Assembly (NCBI GenBank): GCA_936911875.1
Contig: CAKZGB010000012.1
Coordinates: 1-64,000 of the forward strand
Length of the DNA stretch: 64,000 nucleotides
Direction: 5' to 3'
DNA from: an uncultured Lysobacteraceae bacterium
GTDB lineage: Bacteria > Pseudomonadota > Gammaproteobacteria > Xanthomonadales > Xanthomonadaceae
Below the pieces are notes generated by a model that did no database searches, was not told where the DNA came from, and saw only the letters and a program-made list of their open reading frames with translations. Shown here in pieces: positions 8,372-15,910 of the stretch. The translations under genes were made by a program, and so were the position numbers. How positions within the stretch are numbered: the first letter of the stretch is position 1; each line of letters begins with the position of its first letter.

Positions 8372-9691
8372 ATGCGTGCACTAAAACTCGGTTCCCTTTC
8401 GTTGTTGGCGGTGGCGCTGGCAGCGTGTCAGACCACCAAGCCGATGCAGACGGCTTCGACGTCGCCGGATCCTTCGGCAATTCTTAGTGGTGCGGTGACG
8501 GAGATGCCTTCGAGCAATGCTGCGCCGAAACCGGTGTCGCCTTATGCGCCCGCGCAGGAAGATCTGAGTACGCGCGGTGATTACGTTGCCGGCGGTTTGT
8601 ACAAGCCGGGAGTGAGCGACAGCATCAAGGGCATCACGGTGAATGCCGATCTGATTCCAGAGCCTGATGTGGTGGCGCTGCCGTTGTCGCGTTACGGCAA
8701 CAAGCCCGTGTATAGCGTGCTGGGCAAGAACTATTACGTGCTCGCCGACACGCGCGATTATCGCGAGGAGGGCACTGCCTCTTACTACGGCAAAAAATTC
8801 CATGGTCGCAGAACTTCGGCGCAGGAGGTGTACGACATGTACGCGTTCAGCGCGGCGCACAAGACGCTGCCGATTCCGAGCTTTGCGCGCGTTACCAATC
8901 TCGACAACGGCAAGTCGGTCGTGGTTCGGGTCAACGATCGCGGTCCCTTTCACGAAGGGCGTGTCATCGATCTGAGTTTGGCCGCCGCTACTAAGATTGG
9001 CATCGTCGCCAAGGGCACCGGTCGTGTGCGCGTTGAGGCCTTGCAACCTGACGGTTCGACGATGGCTGCCGCGACGCCTGCCGCTGCCCAGCCAATCCAA
9101 ACGGCTGCCGTTGCGACAGCGGCCACGGCCGATACGCGACCGGCGTTCCGTCCGGATGCGGCGCGCTTTGCCATGCGGCAGAACGGCCGCAACATGACCG
9201 CCGCCGAATTCGAGGCCTGGCTGAAAACGCAAAACATCAACATCGCGACGGGCGCACCGCGTCCCGTAACCGCTCCGCCGATTCCGGCGACAGTGGCGTC
9301 GGTCGTGGCGCAAGCGGTGACTGCCGAGACCAATGTCACACCGACGGCAGCGCCCACCGTGAGCAATGCAAATCCGGTGGTGTTTGCGCCTTCGAACGGG
9401 GTTAATGCGAATAACACGGCGCCCGTGAGCACGAACGCGAGCGATCTGAAACCCGGCCCCGGCGAGATCGTGCTGCAGGTGGCCAGTTTCTCGAGCCCGA
9501 ACAACGCCAACGACGCCATGACCCGACTGCTGTCGGCGGGCATCAATGGGGCACGCGTGATCGAAGGCACCTCGTCCGCCGGTGCGCGCATCTGGCGTTT
9601 GCGAGTAGGGCCGGTGGCCCAGAACGAATCGCCGCGCGTGATCGAGCAGATTGCGGCGCTGGGACTTGGTCGTCCGGTGCGGGTACTGTAA
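8372..9691 (+). CDS. rlpA: Septal ring lytic transglycosylase RlpA, SPOR-domain lipoprotein
   Basis: RlpA cleaves glycan strands lacking stem peptides and localises to septa through its SPOR domain. From the ATG at 8372 it is 439 residues. The lipobox is LAAC (Cys about residue 19). The double-psi beta-barrel domain lies around 140-225, with GTASYYGKKFHGRRTSA and VVRVNDRGPFHEGRVIDLS (conserved Asp). A long Ala/Pro/Thr-rich linker leads to a C-terminal SPOR domain (EIVLQVASFSSPNNANDA to the end). This ATG has GGGA nine bases upstream and leaves a clean signal peptide; an in-frame GTG at 8345 adds nine unlikely residues. Confidence 0.92.
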   Translation: MRALKLGSLSLLAVALAACQTTKPMQTASTSPDPSAILSGAVTEMPSSNAAPKPVSPYAPAQEDLSTRGDYVAGGLYKPGVSDSIKGITVNADLIPEPDVVALPLSRYGNKPVYSVLGKNYYVLADTRDYREEGTASYYGKKFHGRRTSAQEVYDMYAFSAAHKTLPIPSFARVTNLDNGKSVVVRVNDRGPFHEGRVIDLSLAAATKIGIVAKGTGRVRVEALQPDGSTMAAATPAAAQPIQTAAVATAATADTRPAFRPDAARFAMRQNGRNMTAAEFEAWLKTQNINIATGAPRPVTAPPIPATVASVVAQAVTAETNVTPTAAPTVSNANPVVFAPSNGVNANNTAPVSTNASDLKPGPGEIVLQVASFSSPNNANDAMTRLLSAGINGARVIEGTSSAGARIWRLRVGPVAQNESPRVIEQIAALGLGRPVRVL

Positions 9692-9832
9692 ACCGCCCGA
9701 AAAACCTGCAGAGAGTCGACACGAACTGGCGCCTTAAGGTGCCCGTTTCGCGTTACGTGAGCGCGCTCTAACTTGGCGGCGGCATTTCCTCTAAACTAGG
9801 GGATTCACCCCGCAAAACAGCCTGTTTCTCCG

Positions 9833-11206
9833 ATGATCAAGAACCGCTTTACCTCGCGTCCCTGGCAAGTCACCCTTGCCGCCGCCGCGACTGTTGTCGT
9901 TGGTGCCGCCGTGGCCCAGAACGCCGCTCCGGCCCAATCCGCTTCCGCTGCTGCCGCGCAACCGGCCGCTCAGGAAATTCCGGTTCCCGATACGCTGAAA
10001 CCGCAAAATCAGGCCCCCGCCGCCGCTCCGCAAGCTACGAGTGCTGCAGCGTCCGCAGCTCCTTCGACTACGGCAACGGCACCGGCAACTGCGGCTGCCC
10101 AAGCGCAAGCCACGGCCCCGACGGCCATCGCATCGCCGCCGGTTGTTATCGGCAAGGCGTGGGTGGTCCTGGACGCGGGTAGCGGTCGCATCCTGGCGGG
10201 TCAGAACTACAACGAAAAGCTCGAGCCGGCCAGCATCACCAAAGTGATGACGAGCTACGTGATTGCCGCGGAAATGGCGGCCGGACGCGTCAAAGCCGAC
10301 GACCAAGTGACCATGACCGAGGAGGCGTGGCGTCTGGGCGGTGCCGGCACCGACGGTAGCTACAGCGGGTTCCCGGTGAACCAAAGCGCGCCGCTGGTCG
10401 ACATGGAAAAGGGCATGGTGGTGCAGTCGGGTAACGACGCTGCCATCGCGCTGGCCCAGCATGTTGCGGGCACTACGGCTGCCTTCGCCGATCTGATGAA
10501 TCACTATGCCGGCAAGATCGGCATGAAGAACTCGCATTTCGTCAATCCGACCGGTTTGCCCGATCCGAACCATTACTCCACCGCCTATGATCTGGCGCTG
10601 CTCGGTCGTGCGCTGGCTAAGGATTTTCCTACGGCGTATTCCTACAACTCCATCAAGGAGTTCACGGTCGGTCCGATCACGCAGCAAAACCGCAATCTGC
10701 TGCTGTGGCGTGACAGCACCGTTGACGGTATTAAGACCGGTCACACTGCGAGCGCCGGTTACTGCCTGATGGCGTCGGCCAAGCGTTCCGACATGCGTCT
10801 GGTGTCGGTAATCCTGGGTTCCGACTCGATGGAGCACCGTTCGTCGGATTCGCTGGCGCTGCTGAACTGGGGCTTCCGCTTCTTTGAAAGCAAGACGCTG
10901 TTCCCGGCCAACAAGCCGCTGCAAACCACGCGCGTCTGGAAGGGCTCGATCACCGATCTGCCCGTCGGTACGCTGCAACCGGTGAGCGTTGTGGTGCCGC
11001 GCGGTCAAGGCGCCGACCTCAAGGCCGTGATCGATGTCCAGAAGGCCATCGTCGCACCGCTGAAAAAGGGTCAGGTTGTCGGTACGGTCAAGGTGATGCA
11101 AGGCGACAAGGTGGTCTCCACCGAGCCGCTCGTCGCACTGGCCGATGTCGCCGAGGGTGGCTTCTTCCGCCGCCTCTGGGACAGCCTCCTCATGCTGTTT
11201 AAGTAA
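9833..11206 (+). CDS. dacA: D-alanyl-D-alanine carboxypeptidase (class C PBP5/6 type)
   Basis: The enzyme removes the terminal D-Ala from peptidoglycan pentapeptides in the periplasm, limiting cross-linking. All three penicillin-binding motifs are present: SITK (Ser134, Lys137), SGN (Ser199-Asn201) and KTG (Lys301). A C-terminal PBP5_C domain follows, then the amphipathic anchor FFRRLWDSLLMLFK. At 457 residues it is about 60 longer than usual, because an Ala/Pro/Gln-rich linker (about residues 30-100) separates the signal peptide from the catalytic domain. It sits in the mltB-rlpA-dacA group. The gene could equally be labelled dacC; paralogues cannot be told apart here. Confidence 0.93.
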   Translation: MIKNRFTSRPWQVTLAAAATVVVGAAVAQNAAPAQSASAAAAQPAAQEIPVPDTLKPQNQAPAAAPQATSAAASAAPSTTATAPATAAAQAQATAPTAIASPPVVIGKAWVVLDAGSGRILAGQNYNEKLEPASITKVMTSYVIAAEMAAGRVKADDQVTMTEEAWRLGGAGTDGSYSGFPVNQSAPLVDMEKGMVVQSGNDAAIALAQHVAGTTAAFADLMNHYAGKIGMKNSHFVNPTGLPDPNHYSTAYDLALLGRALAKDFPTAYSYNSIKEFTVGPITQQNRNLLLWRDSTVDGIKTGHTASAGYCLMASAKRSDMRLVSVILGSDSMEHRSSDSLALLNWGFRFFESKTLFPANKPLQTTRVWKGSITDLPVGTLQPVSVVVPRGQGADLKAVIDVQKAIVAPLKKGQVVGTVKVMQGDKVVSTEPLVALADVAEGGFFRRLWDSLLMLFK

Positions 11207-11208
11207 GA

Positions 11209-11342
11209 AATGGGGACGGAGGCAATTAAATTTCCTTAACAAATTAAAGGCGCCATTGCGTTGCCACTCCATGCGCCAACGGCGCGGATGGAGTGGCGCA
11301 ATCGCCAATTGTTAAGTGAAATTAATTGCCTCCGTCCCCATT
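11209..11342. mobile_element. 134-bp palindromic MITE-like element
   Basis: Terminal inverted repeats of about 34 bp, beginning AATGGGGACGGAGGCAATTA at 11209 and ending with its near-exact complement at 11342, enclose a second inverted repeat (ATTGCG, then CCACTCCAT, against its complement). The whole element could fold as one long hairpin. It contains no gene and lies between dacA and the ybeD homologue, replacing most of that intergenic space. No clear target-site duplication is visible. AATGGGG-type ends resemble those I know from REP-associated tyrosine transposase (RAYT) palindromes in proteobacteria; that link is an inference. Confidence 0.85.
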
Positions 11343-11355
11343 AACTAGGACTGAA

Positions 11356-11628
11356 ATGATGACAGACCAGAAAGAACACGGCTTCCAGTTTCCGGGTGAG
11401 TTCGAGCTCAGCGCGATGGGCCCGGCCGACAAGGATTTGCAGACAGTACTGCCGCTTCTGCTCAAAGAGGCGAACGTCGATTTGATCAGTGAGTCGGTGC
11501 AGTGGAAAACGTCGTCGAACGGCAAGTACGTGTCGGTTCGCATCACGTTCCGCGCCGACAACCGCGAAGAATACGATCGCGCGCACGAACTCCTGCGCGG
11601 CCACCCCGAGGTCGTGTGGACGCTGTAA
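11356..11628 (+). CDS. ybeD: YbeD family protein (DUF493/UPF0250)
   Basis: This 90-residue protein belongs to the YbeD/DUF493 family, small ACT-like fold proteins of unclear function that are commonly encoded just before lipB. The sequence GFQFPGEFELSAMGPADKD and the ending REEYDRAHELLRGHPEVVWTL match the family. Start codons at 11356 and 11359 are both possible; AGGA at 11347-11350 fits either. An upstream in-frame start would lie inside the palindromic element and is rejected. Its 3' end overlaps the lipB start by 13 bases, so the genes are probably co-translated. Confidence 0.88.
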   Translation: MMTDQKEHGFQFPGEFELSAMGPADKDLQTVLPLLLKEANVDLISESVQWKTSSNGKYVSVRITFRADNREEYDRAHELLRGHPEVVWTL

Positions 11629-12338
11629 CTCCCGAGGACGCGGCACCGGATACGACACCGCCGCCAGCAACGCGCACCACAATCGTCCGCGACTTCGGAC
11701 GGGCCGCCTACGAGCCCATCTGGCACGCCATGTCGCAGTTCACCAGCGAACGCACAGAAGAAACAGACGACGAACTGTGGCTGGTCGAACACGACCCCGT
11801 CTTCACCCTCGGCCAAGCCGGCAAACCCGAACACGTGCTCGCTCCCGGCGACATCCCCGTGATCCAAGTGGACCGGGGCGGCCAGGTCACCTACCACGGC
11901 CCCGGCCAGATCGTCCTGTACCCGCTGCTCGACCTCAAGCGCCTGAAAATCGGCGTCAAAGAGTACGTCCACCGCGTCGAACAGGCCATGATCGACACCT
12001 GCGCCGACTGGAACATCGAGGCCACACGCAAGGAAGGCGCCCCCGGCGTCTACGTCAACGGCGCCAAGATCGGAGCCCTGGGCATTCGCGTGCGCAACGG
12101 CCGCACATTCCACGGACTCGCGTTCAATATCGCCATGGATCTCGAGCCGTTCCGCCGCATCAACCCCTGCGGTTACGAGGGGCTCGCCGTGACCTCCATG
12201 TTAGACTTGGGAGGTCCCTCGGGCATCGAAGGCGTCAAACCCGCTTTGCTTGAGCATGTGGCCCGACTGTTCGGGCTGAACCTGCAATTGGCCGCCGTAC
12301 TGCCACAGCAAACGCAGCCAGCGGCCGCCCAAGGTTAA
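11616..12338 (+). CDS. lipB: Octanoyl-[acyl-carrier-protein]-protein N-octanoyltransferase
   Basis: LipB transfers octanoate from acyl-carrier protein to a lysine of the lipoyl domains of 2-oxoacid dehydrogenases and GcvH, in the cytosol. Conserved segments are VDRGGQVTYHGPGQ, the catalytic lysine region NGAKIGALGIRV and the catalytic cysteine in INPCGYEGL. From the GTG at 11616 it has 240 residues, normal for the family. That start overlaps ybeD by 13 bases; the frame is open further upstream, but only antiparallel to ybeD coding. Codon choice is C-ending-rich compared with the mre genes. lipA follows after nine bases. Confidence 0.94.
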   Translation: MDAVTPEDAAPDTTPPPATRTTIVRDFGRAAYEPIWHAMSQFTSERTEETDDELWLVEHDPVFTLGQAGKPEHVLAPGDIPVIQVDRGGQVTYHGPGQIVLYPLLDLKRLKIGVKEYVHRVEQAMIDTCADWNIEATRKEGAPGVYVNGAKIGALGIRVRNGRTFHGLAFNIAMDLEPFRRINPCGYEGLAVTSMLDLGGPSGIEGVKPALLEHVARLFGLNLQLAAVLPQQTQPAAAQG

Positions 12339-12347
12339 TCCAAAATA

Positions 12348-13331
12348 GTGTCCACCACCGAACCGCGCAAAGTCATCCCGCTGGACCTGACGCCAGGCAA
12401 TAAACAACTGGCAGGCGACAAGATCGCCCGCAGCCCCGTGCAGTTCCAGCACGTCGAGACCCTGCGCAAACCGAGCTGGATCCGCGTCAGAATCCCGACC
12501 GGCAATGCCGTCCAGAAACTCAAGGAAAAACTCCGCGAGAACCACCTGGTCACCGTGTGCGAAGAAGCCAGCTGCCCCAACATTCACGAGTGTTTCGGCC
12601 ACGGCACCGCCACGTTCATGATCCTAGGCGAGGTCTGCACCCGCCGCTGCTCCTTCTGCGATGTGGCCCACGGCCGCCCCAAGCCCCCCGATGCCGCCGA
12701 GCCCCTGAAACTGGCGCTCACCATCAAGGATATGGGCCTGAAATACGTCGTGGTCACCAGCGTCGACCGCGATGACCTGCGCGATGGCGGTGCCGGCCAC
12801 TTTGCCACCTGCATCCACGAGATCCGCACCCACGCCCCGAACACCAAGATCGAGATCCTGACCCCCGACTTCCGCGGCAAAGGACGCATGGAGCGCGCCC
12901 TGGAGATCTTCCGCGACGCCCCGCCCGACGTGTTCAACCACAATATCGAGACCGTGCCCGAGCTGTACCGCAACGTCCGCCCCGGTGCCGACTACCAGTG
13001 GTCCCTGACCCTGCTGCAGCAGTTCAAAGCCCAGCACCCCGACGTCACCACCAAGTCCGGCATCATGCTCGGCCTGGGTGAGACCATGGAACAGGTCGAA
13101 GGCACTCTCCGCGACCTGCGCGCCCACGACGTGGACATGATCACCATCGGCCAGTACCTGCAACCCAGCGCCCACCACCACCCGGTGCTGCGCTACTGGA
13201 CCCCCGAAGAGTTCAAACAACTCGAAGCGTTCGGCTACGCACTGGGCTTTACCCACGTGGCCTCGGGTCCGCTGGTCCGCAGCTCGTACCACGCCGACCG
13301 CTCCGCCGCCGAAGCCGGCGTCTCGGAATAA
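12348..13331 (+). CDS. lipA: Lipoyl synthase
   Basis: LipA is a radical-SAM enzyme that inserts two sulfurs into protein-bound octanoyl groups, following LipB. Both iron-sulfur cluster motifs are present. The auxiliary cluster is Cys71-x4-Cys76-x5-Cys82 (CEEASCPNIHEC), and the radical-SAM cluster is Cys97-x3-Cys101-x2-Cys104 (CTRRCSFC). The conserved C-terminal RSSYHAD provides the serine ligand. The length of 327 residues is normal. The start is GTG. A copy of the dispersed repeat begins just after the stop. Confidence 0.97.
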   Translation: MSTTEPRKVIPLDLTPGNKQLAGDKIARSPVQFQHVETLRKPSWIRVRIPTGNAVQKLKEKLRENHLVTVCEEASCPNIHECFGHGTATFMILGEVCTRRCSFCDVAHGRPKPPDAAEPLKLALTIKDMGLKYVVVTSVDRDDLRDGGAGHFATCIHEIRTHAPNTKIEILTPDFRGKGRMERALEIFRDAPPDVFNHNIETVPELYRNVRPGADYQWSLTLLQQFKAQHPDVTTKSGIMLGLGETMEQVEGTLRDLRAHDVDMITIGQYLQPSAHHHPVLRYWTPEEFKQLEAFGYALGFTHVASGPLVRSSYHADRSAAEAGVSE

Positions 13332-13335
13332 TCGT

Positions 13336-13364
13336 CTACCAGTTCCCATTTTCCATTTACCAAA
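13336..13364 (-). repeat. Dispersed GGTAAATGG-type repeat, copy B
   Basis: CTACCAGTTCCCATTTTCCA followed by TTTACCA is the repeat in C-rich orientation. It fills the 36-base gap between the lipA stop and the next ATG, so that ATG has no Shine-Dalgarno sequence of its own. Confidence 0.7.
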
Positions 13365-13367
13365 CCG

Positions 13368-14381
13368 ATGAGCTTTCTGGCGACCTTCAAACTAGCCTCC
13401 CCCCGCTGGTGGGCTGGTCTAGCCTTCGCGGCCGCCATCGCGTGGATTTCGACGATCCTCGCAGCCCAGCCGGCCGTCCAGCAATACGGCTTCTCCGCGC
13501 TGACCGTGGCCATCGTGCTGGGCCTGATTTTGGGAAACACCGTGTTCCCCAAGTTCGCGACCCAACTCGCACCCGGCGTCGATTTTGCCAAGGGCTCGCT
13601 ACTGCGGATCGGCATCGTGCTCTACGGATTCCGCCTGAGCTTGCAGGACATTGCCCAAGTCGGATGGACCGGCGTGCTCATCGCCGCGATCATGGTGGCG
13701 GCCACGTTCTGGCTCGCCGTTAAAGTCGGCACCAAATGGCTAGGAATGGATCGCGACACTGCCATGCTGATCGGCGCAGGAGCCTCGATCTGCGGTGCAG
13801 CGGCCGTGATTGCGACCGAACCGGTGGTGAGAGCGCCTTCGCACAAGGTGTCGGTGGCGGTGGCAACCGTGGTGGTGTTCGGCACGATCGGCATGTTTCT
13901 GTACCCGCTGATGTATCCGCTGCTCGGACTCAGCGAGCACGCGTACGGCATCTACGTCGGCTCGTCGGTGCACGAGGTGGCGCAAGTCGTCGCCGCGGGC
14001 AAGGCGATTTCTGACAACGCGGCAAGCACTGCAGTCATTGAAAAAATGCTGCGCGTCATGATGCTCGCCCCGTTCCTCTTAATCCTCTCGAAGGCCGAGT
14101 CGCGCCACGGCGACCGCAAGAGCGCCGTGCAGATCCCGTGGTTCGCGGTGCTGTTTATTGCCGTGTGTGCGTTGAACTCGCTGCACCTATTGCCGCAGCC
14201 GATTGTGGATGCCTTGGTGGCCTTCGACACGTTGGCATTGGCTACTGCGATGGCCGCGCTGGGCTTGCGCACGCATGTCGGCGCGGTCAAACAGGCGGGA
14301 CTCAAACCGCTGGCGCTGGCCTCGATTCTGTTTGTGTTTCTGATGACGGCGGCCTACGCGCTTAACCGCGCGCTAATTTAG
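13368..14381 (+). CDS. yeiH: YeiH-family putative sulfate exporter (UPF0324)
   Basis: The 337-residue protein is a polytopic membrane protein with about nine or ten hydrophobic segments. It matches the YeiH/UPF0324 family, annotated as putative sulfate exporters. Recognisable segments are GLILGNTVFPKF, GIVLYGFRLSLQDI, AMLIGAGASICGAAAV and SSVHEVAQVVAAGKAIS. Transport function and substrate are family-level predictions. Genes of this family are often next to a LysR regulator; none is seen here. The upstream 30 bases are a dispersed repeat rather than a recognisable ribosome-binding site. Confidence 0.88.
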   Translation: MSFLATFKLASPRWWAGLAFAAAIAWISTILAAQPAVQQYGFSALTVAIVLGLILGNTVFPKFATQLAPGVDFAKGSLLRIGIVLYGFRLSLQDIAQVGWTGVLIAAIMVAATFWLAVKVGTKWLGMDRDTAMLIGAGASICGAAAVIATEPVVRAPSHKVSVAVATVVVFGTIGMFLYPLMYPLLGLSEHAYGIYVGSSVHEVAQVVAAGKAISDNAASTAVIEKMLRVMMLAPFLLILSKAESRHGDRKSAVQIPWFAVLFIAVCALNSLHLLPQPIVDALVAFDTLALATAMAALGLRTHVGAVKQAGLKPLALASILFVFLMTAAYALNRALI

Positions 14382-14446
14382 AGTCATGACACCGGAGGTG
14401 GTGCGCCTGGAAATTCCGACCGCAAAACACGACGAATAGCCCGCCC

Positions 14447-14511
14447 CACCATTTACCGCTCCTCACCTACCAGTTTCCAACTCCCATTTACCATTTCCCA
14501 TTTACCGCTCC
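14447..14511 (-). repeat. Dispersed GGTAAATGG-type repeat, copy C (partly doubled)
   Basis: CCATTTACCGCTCCTC occurs at about 14448 and again at about 14499, framing TACCAGTTTCCAACTCCCAT and TTACCATTTCCCATTTACC. The orientation is C-rich on the plus strand. The stop codon of the minus-strand pirin gene (TAA, 14504-14502) lies inside the repeat motif GGTAAATGGG. The remainder of the gap from 14382 shows no gene I can support. Confidence 0.75.
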
Positions 14512-15377
14512 TCCATGCGGCCAAACTTCCCCGCATTGAAATCATGGATCGCCTGAATAATCTCCGCCTGCGAGTTCATCACGAACGGTCCATGCCCCAC
14601 CACCGGCTCATCGATCGGCTCGCCTGAAAGGATCAGCAACTTGGCATCGCCCGCGGACTCGACCACCACCCGCGAACCAAAGGTCGACAACGTCGCGACA
14701 TCGGCCCGACGCAACGGACCCTGACCGTTGACCTGCACCGGCCCGTCGAGCACCACCACCAGCGTGGTCCAACCCTCGGGCTGATCGAGATCGACCGACT
14801 GACCGGCGCGCAGGCGCACATCGAGCACGTTCATAGGAGTAAACGTGCGGGCAGGGCCGACCGAACCGCCGTACGAACCGGCAATGACCCGCACCGAACC
14901 CGCCTCAGCAGGCAGTGCCACCACGGGGATCTGCGCATCGGTGATGCCCTGGTAACCGGGCGCGGCCATCTTGTCCTTGGCGGGCAAATTGACCCACAGT
15001 TGCACCATTTCGAAGGGTCCGCCGGTCCGCGAGTACTCCTGCGAGTGGAACTCCTCGTGCAGGATTCCCGAACCCGCCGTCATCCACTGCACATCACCCC
15101 GCCCGATGACGCCACCCTGGCCGGTGGAATCGCGGTGCTCGACCTCGCCCTCGTAGACGATGGTGACGGTCTCAAAACCGCGGTGCGGATGCTGACCCAC
15201 CCCGCGACGATAGCCCGGGTTGGGCGGAAACTCGACAGGGGCGCCGTAATCGAGCATCAGGAAGGGGCTGCGCTCCGCCACACCCGCCCCGGAGTACCCG
15301 AATAGACCGTGGACAGGGAAGCCATCGCCGACCCAGTGGCGGCCGGGGGCGCCGGAGACATTCAGAACGGTTTTCAT
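14502..15377 (-). CDS. Pirin family protein
   Basis: Pirins are bicupin proteins; some bacterial members (YhhW) show quercetin 2,3-dioxygenase activity, others act as regulators. The 291-residue protein has the N-terminal cupin metal site HPHRGFETVTIVYEGEVEHRD and the HEEFHS motif. The C-terminal Pirin_C domain includes ILSGEPIDEPVVGHGPFVMN. The ATG at 15377 gives normal family length; an in-frame codon at 15419 adds 14 residues with no family similarity. The gene is convergent with yeiH, and its last codons run into a dispersed repeat. Confidence 0.92.
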   Translation of the reverse strand: MKTVLNVSGAPGRHWVGDGFPVHGLFGYSGAGVAERSPFLMLDYGAPVEFPPNPGYRRGVGQHPHRGFETVTIVYEGEVEHRDSTGQGGVIGRGDVQWMTAGSGILHEEFHSQEYSRTGGPFEMVQLWVNLPAKDKMAAPGYQGITDAQIPVVALPAEAGSVRVIAGSYGGSVGPARTFTPMNVLDVRLRAGQSVDLDQPEGWTTLVVVLDGPVQVNGQGPLRRADVATLSTFGSRVVVESAGDAKLLILSGEPIDEPVVGHGPFVMNSQAEIIQAIHDFNAGKFGRMEER

Positions 15378-15910
15378 GATCTTAATTCCTGCGATGGGGC
15401 CGCAATGGCCCAATGTCACCAGACTACCTCGCTTGTTAGCTGCAATAAATAGGCGTTACAGCTATTCATCGTCACGAAAAGTGCAACAGTGTCAGGTAGG
15501 GTGCAACTACTGCACACAACGAAGTGGCCGGCAGTCCCATCTCAGAATGGCCCTATCTTCGGGCAATAGTCGGAGAACCAAGCCGTTTAGCTACAGCACG
15601 CATTTCAAGGGCGAATTGAAACGGGGCAGTGATGTCGAATCTCTGGGTGGAAAGTTTGTAATAGTACAGCCTGAGCTAACACAAAGGCGCCTTCATTCTG
15701 AGCGTGGAACCGGATGCACCCGATCGGATTAAGGCGGACACGGACTGTATGCTCCCAAGTGCATTAAAGGCGGTGAAACACATCGTTGAGAAGTCTTATA
15801 GCGTTGTCTGACTCGCTTCACTGCGTCCAAATTAAGCCGTGACATAATGAAGGGCTACTCGCCCGTTGGACAGGCTAGTGGTCATCGTTTTCGTACTCGG
15901 GAATTTATAA
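15378..15910. other. Gene-poor intergenic region, AT-richer than the flanks
   Basis: About 530 bases separate the pirin start from the sugar-nucleotide genes. A 118-codon frame exists on the plus strand from 15376, but it starts antisense inside the pirin start, has no ribosome-binding site and reads like random sequence. TATAAT (15906-15911) adjoins the next gene's start but has no -35 partner at the right spacing and would place the start point inside the gene. I see no tRNA, integrase remnant or clear repeat. Confidence 0.6.

Noticed and set aside
9791..11308. 505-codon minus-strand frame opposite dacA
   Set aside because: dacA has all three penicillin-binding motifs; the antisense frame is His/Arg-rich and runs into the palindromic element.
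14386..14439. 17-codon frame starting ATG ACA CCG GAG
   Set aside because: Too short, no family resemblance, and no conservation evidence available.
15376..15732. 118-codon plus-strand frame behind the pirin gene
   Set aside because: It starts inside the pirin start codon on the opposite strand, has no ribosome-binding site and shows no recognisable motif.
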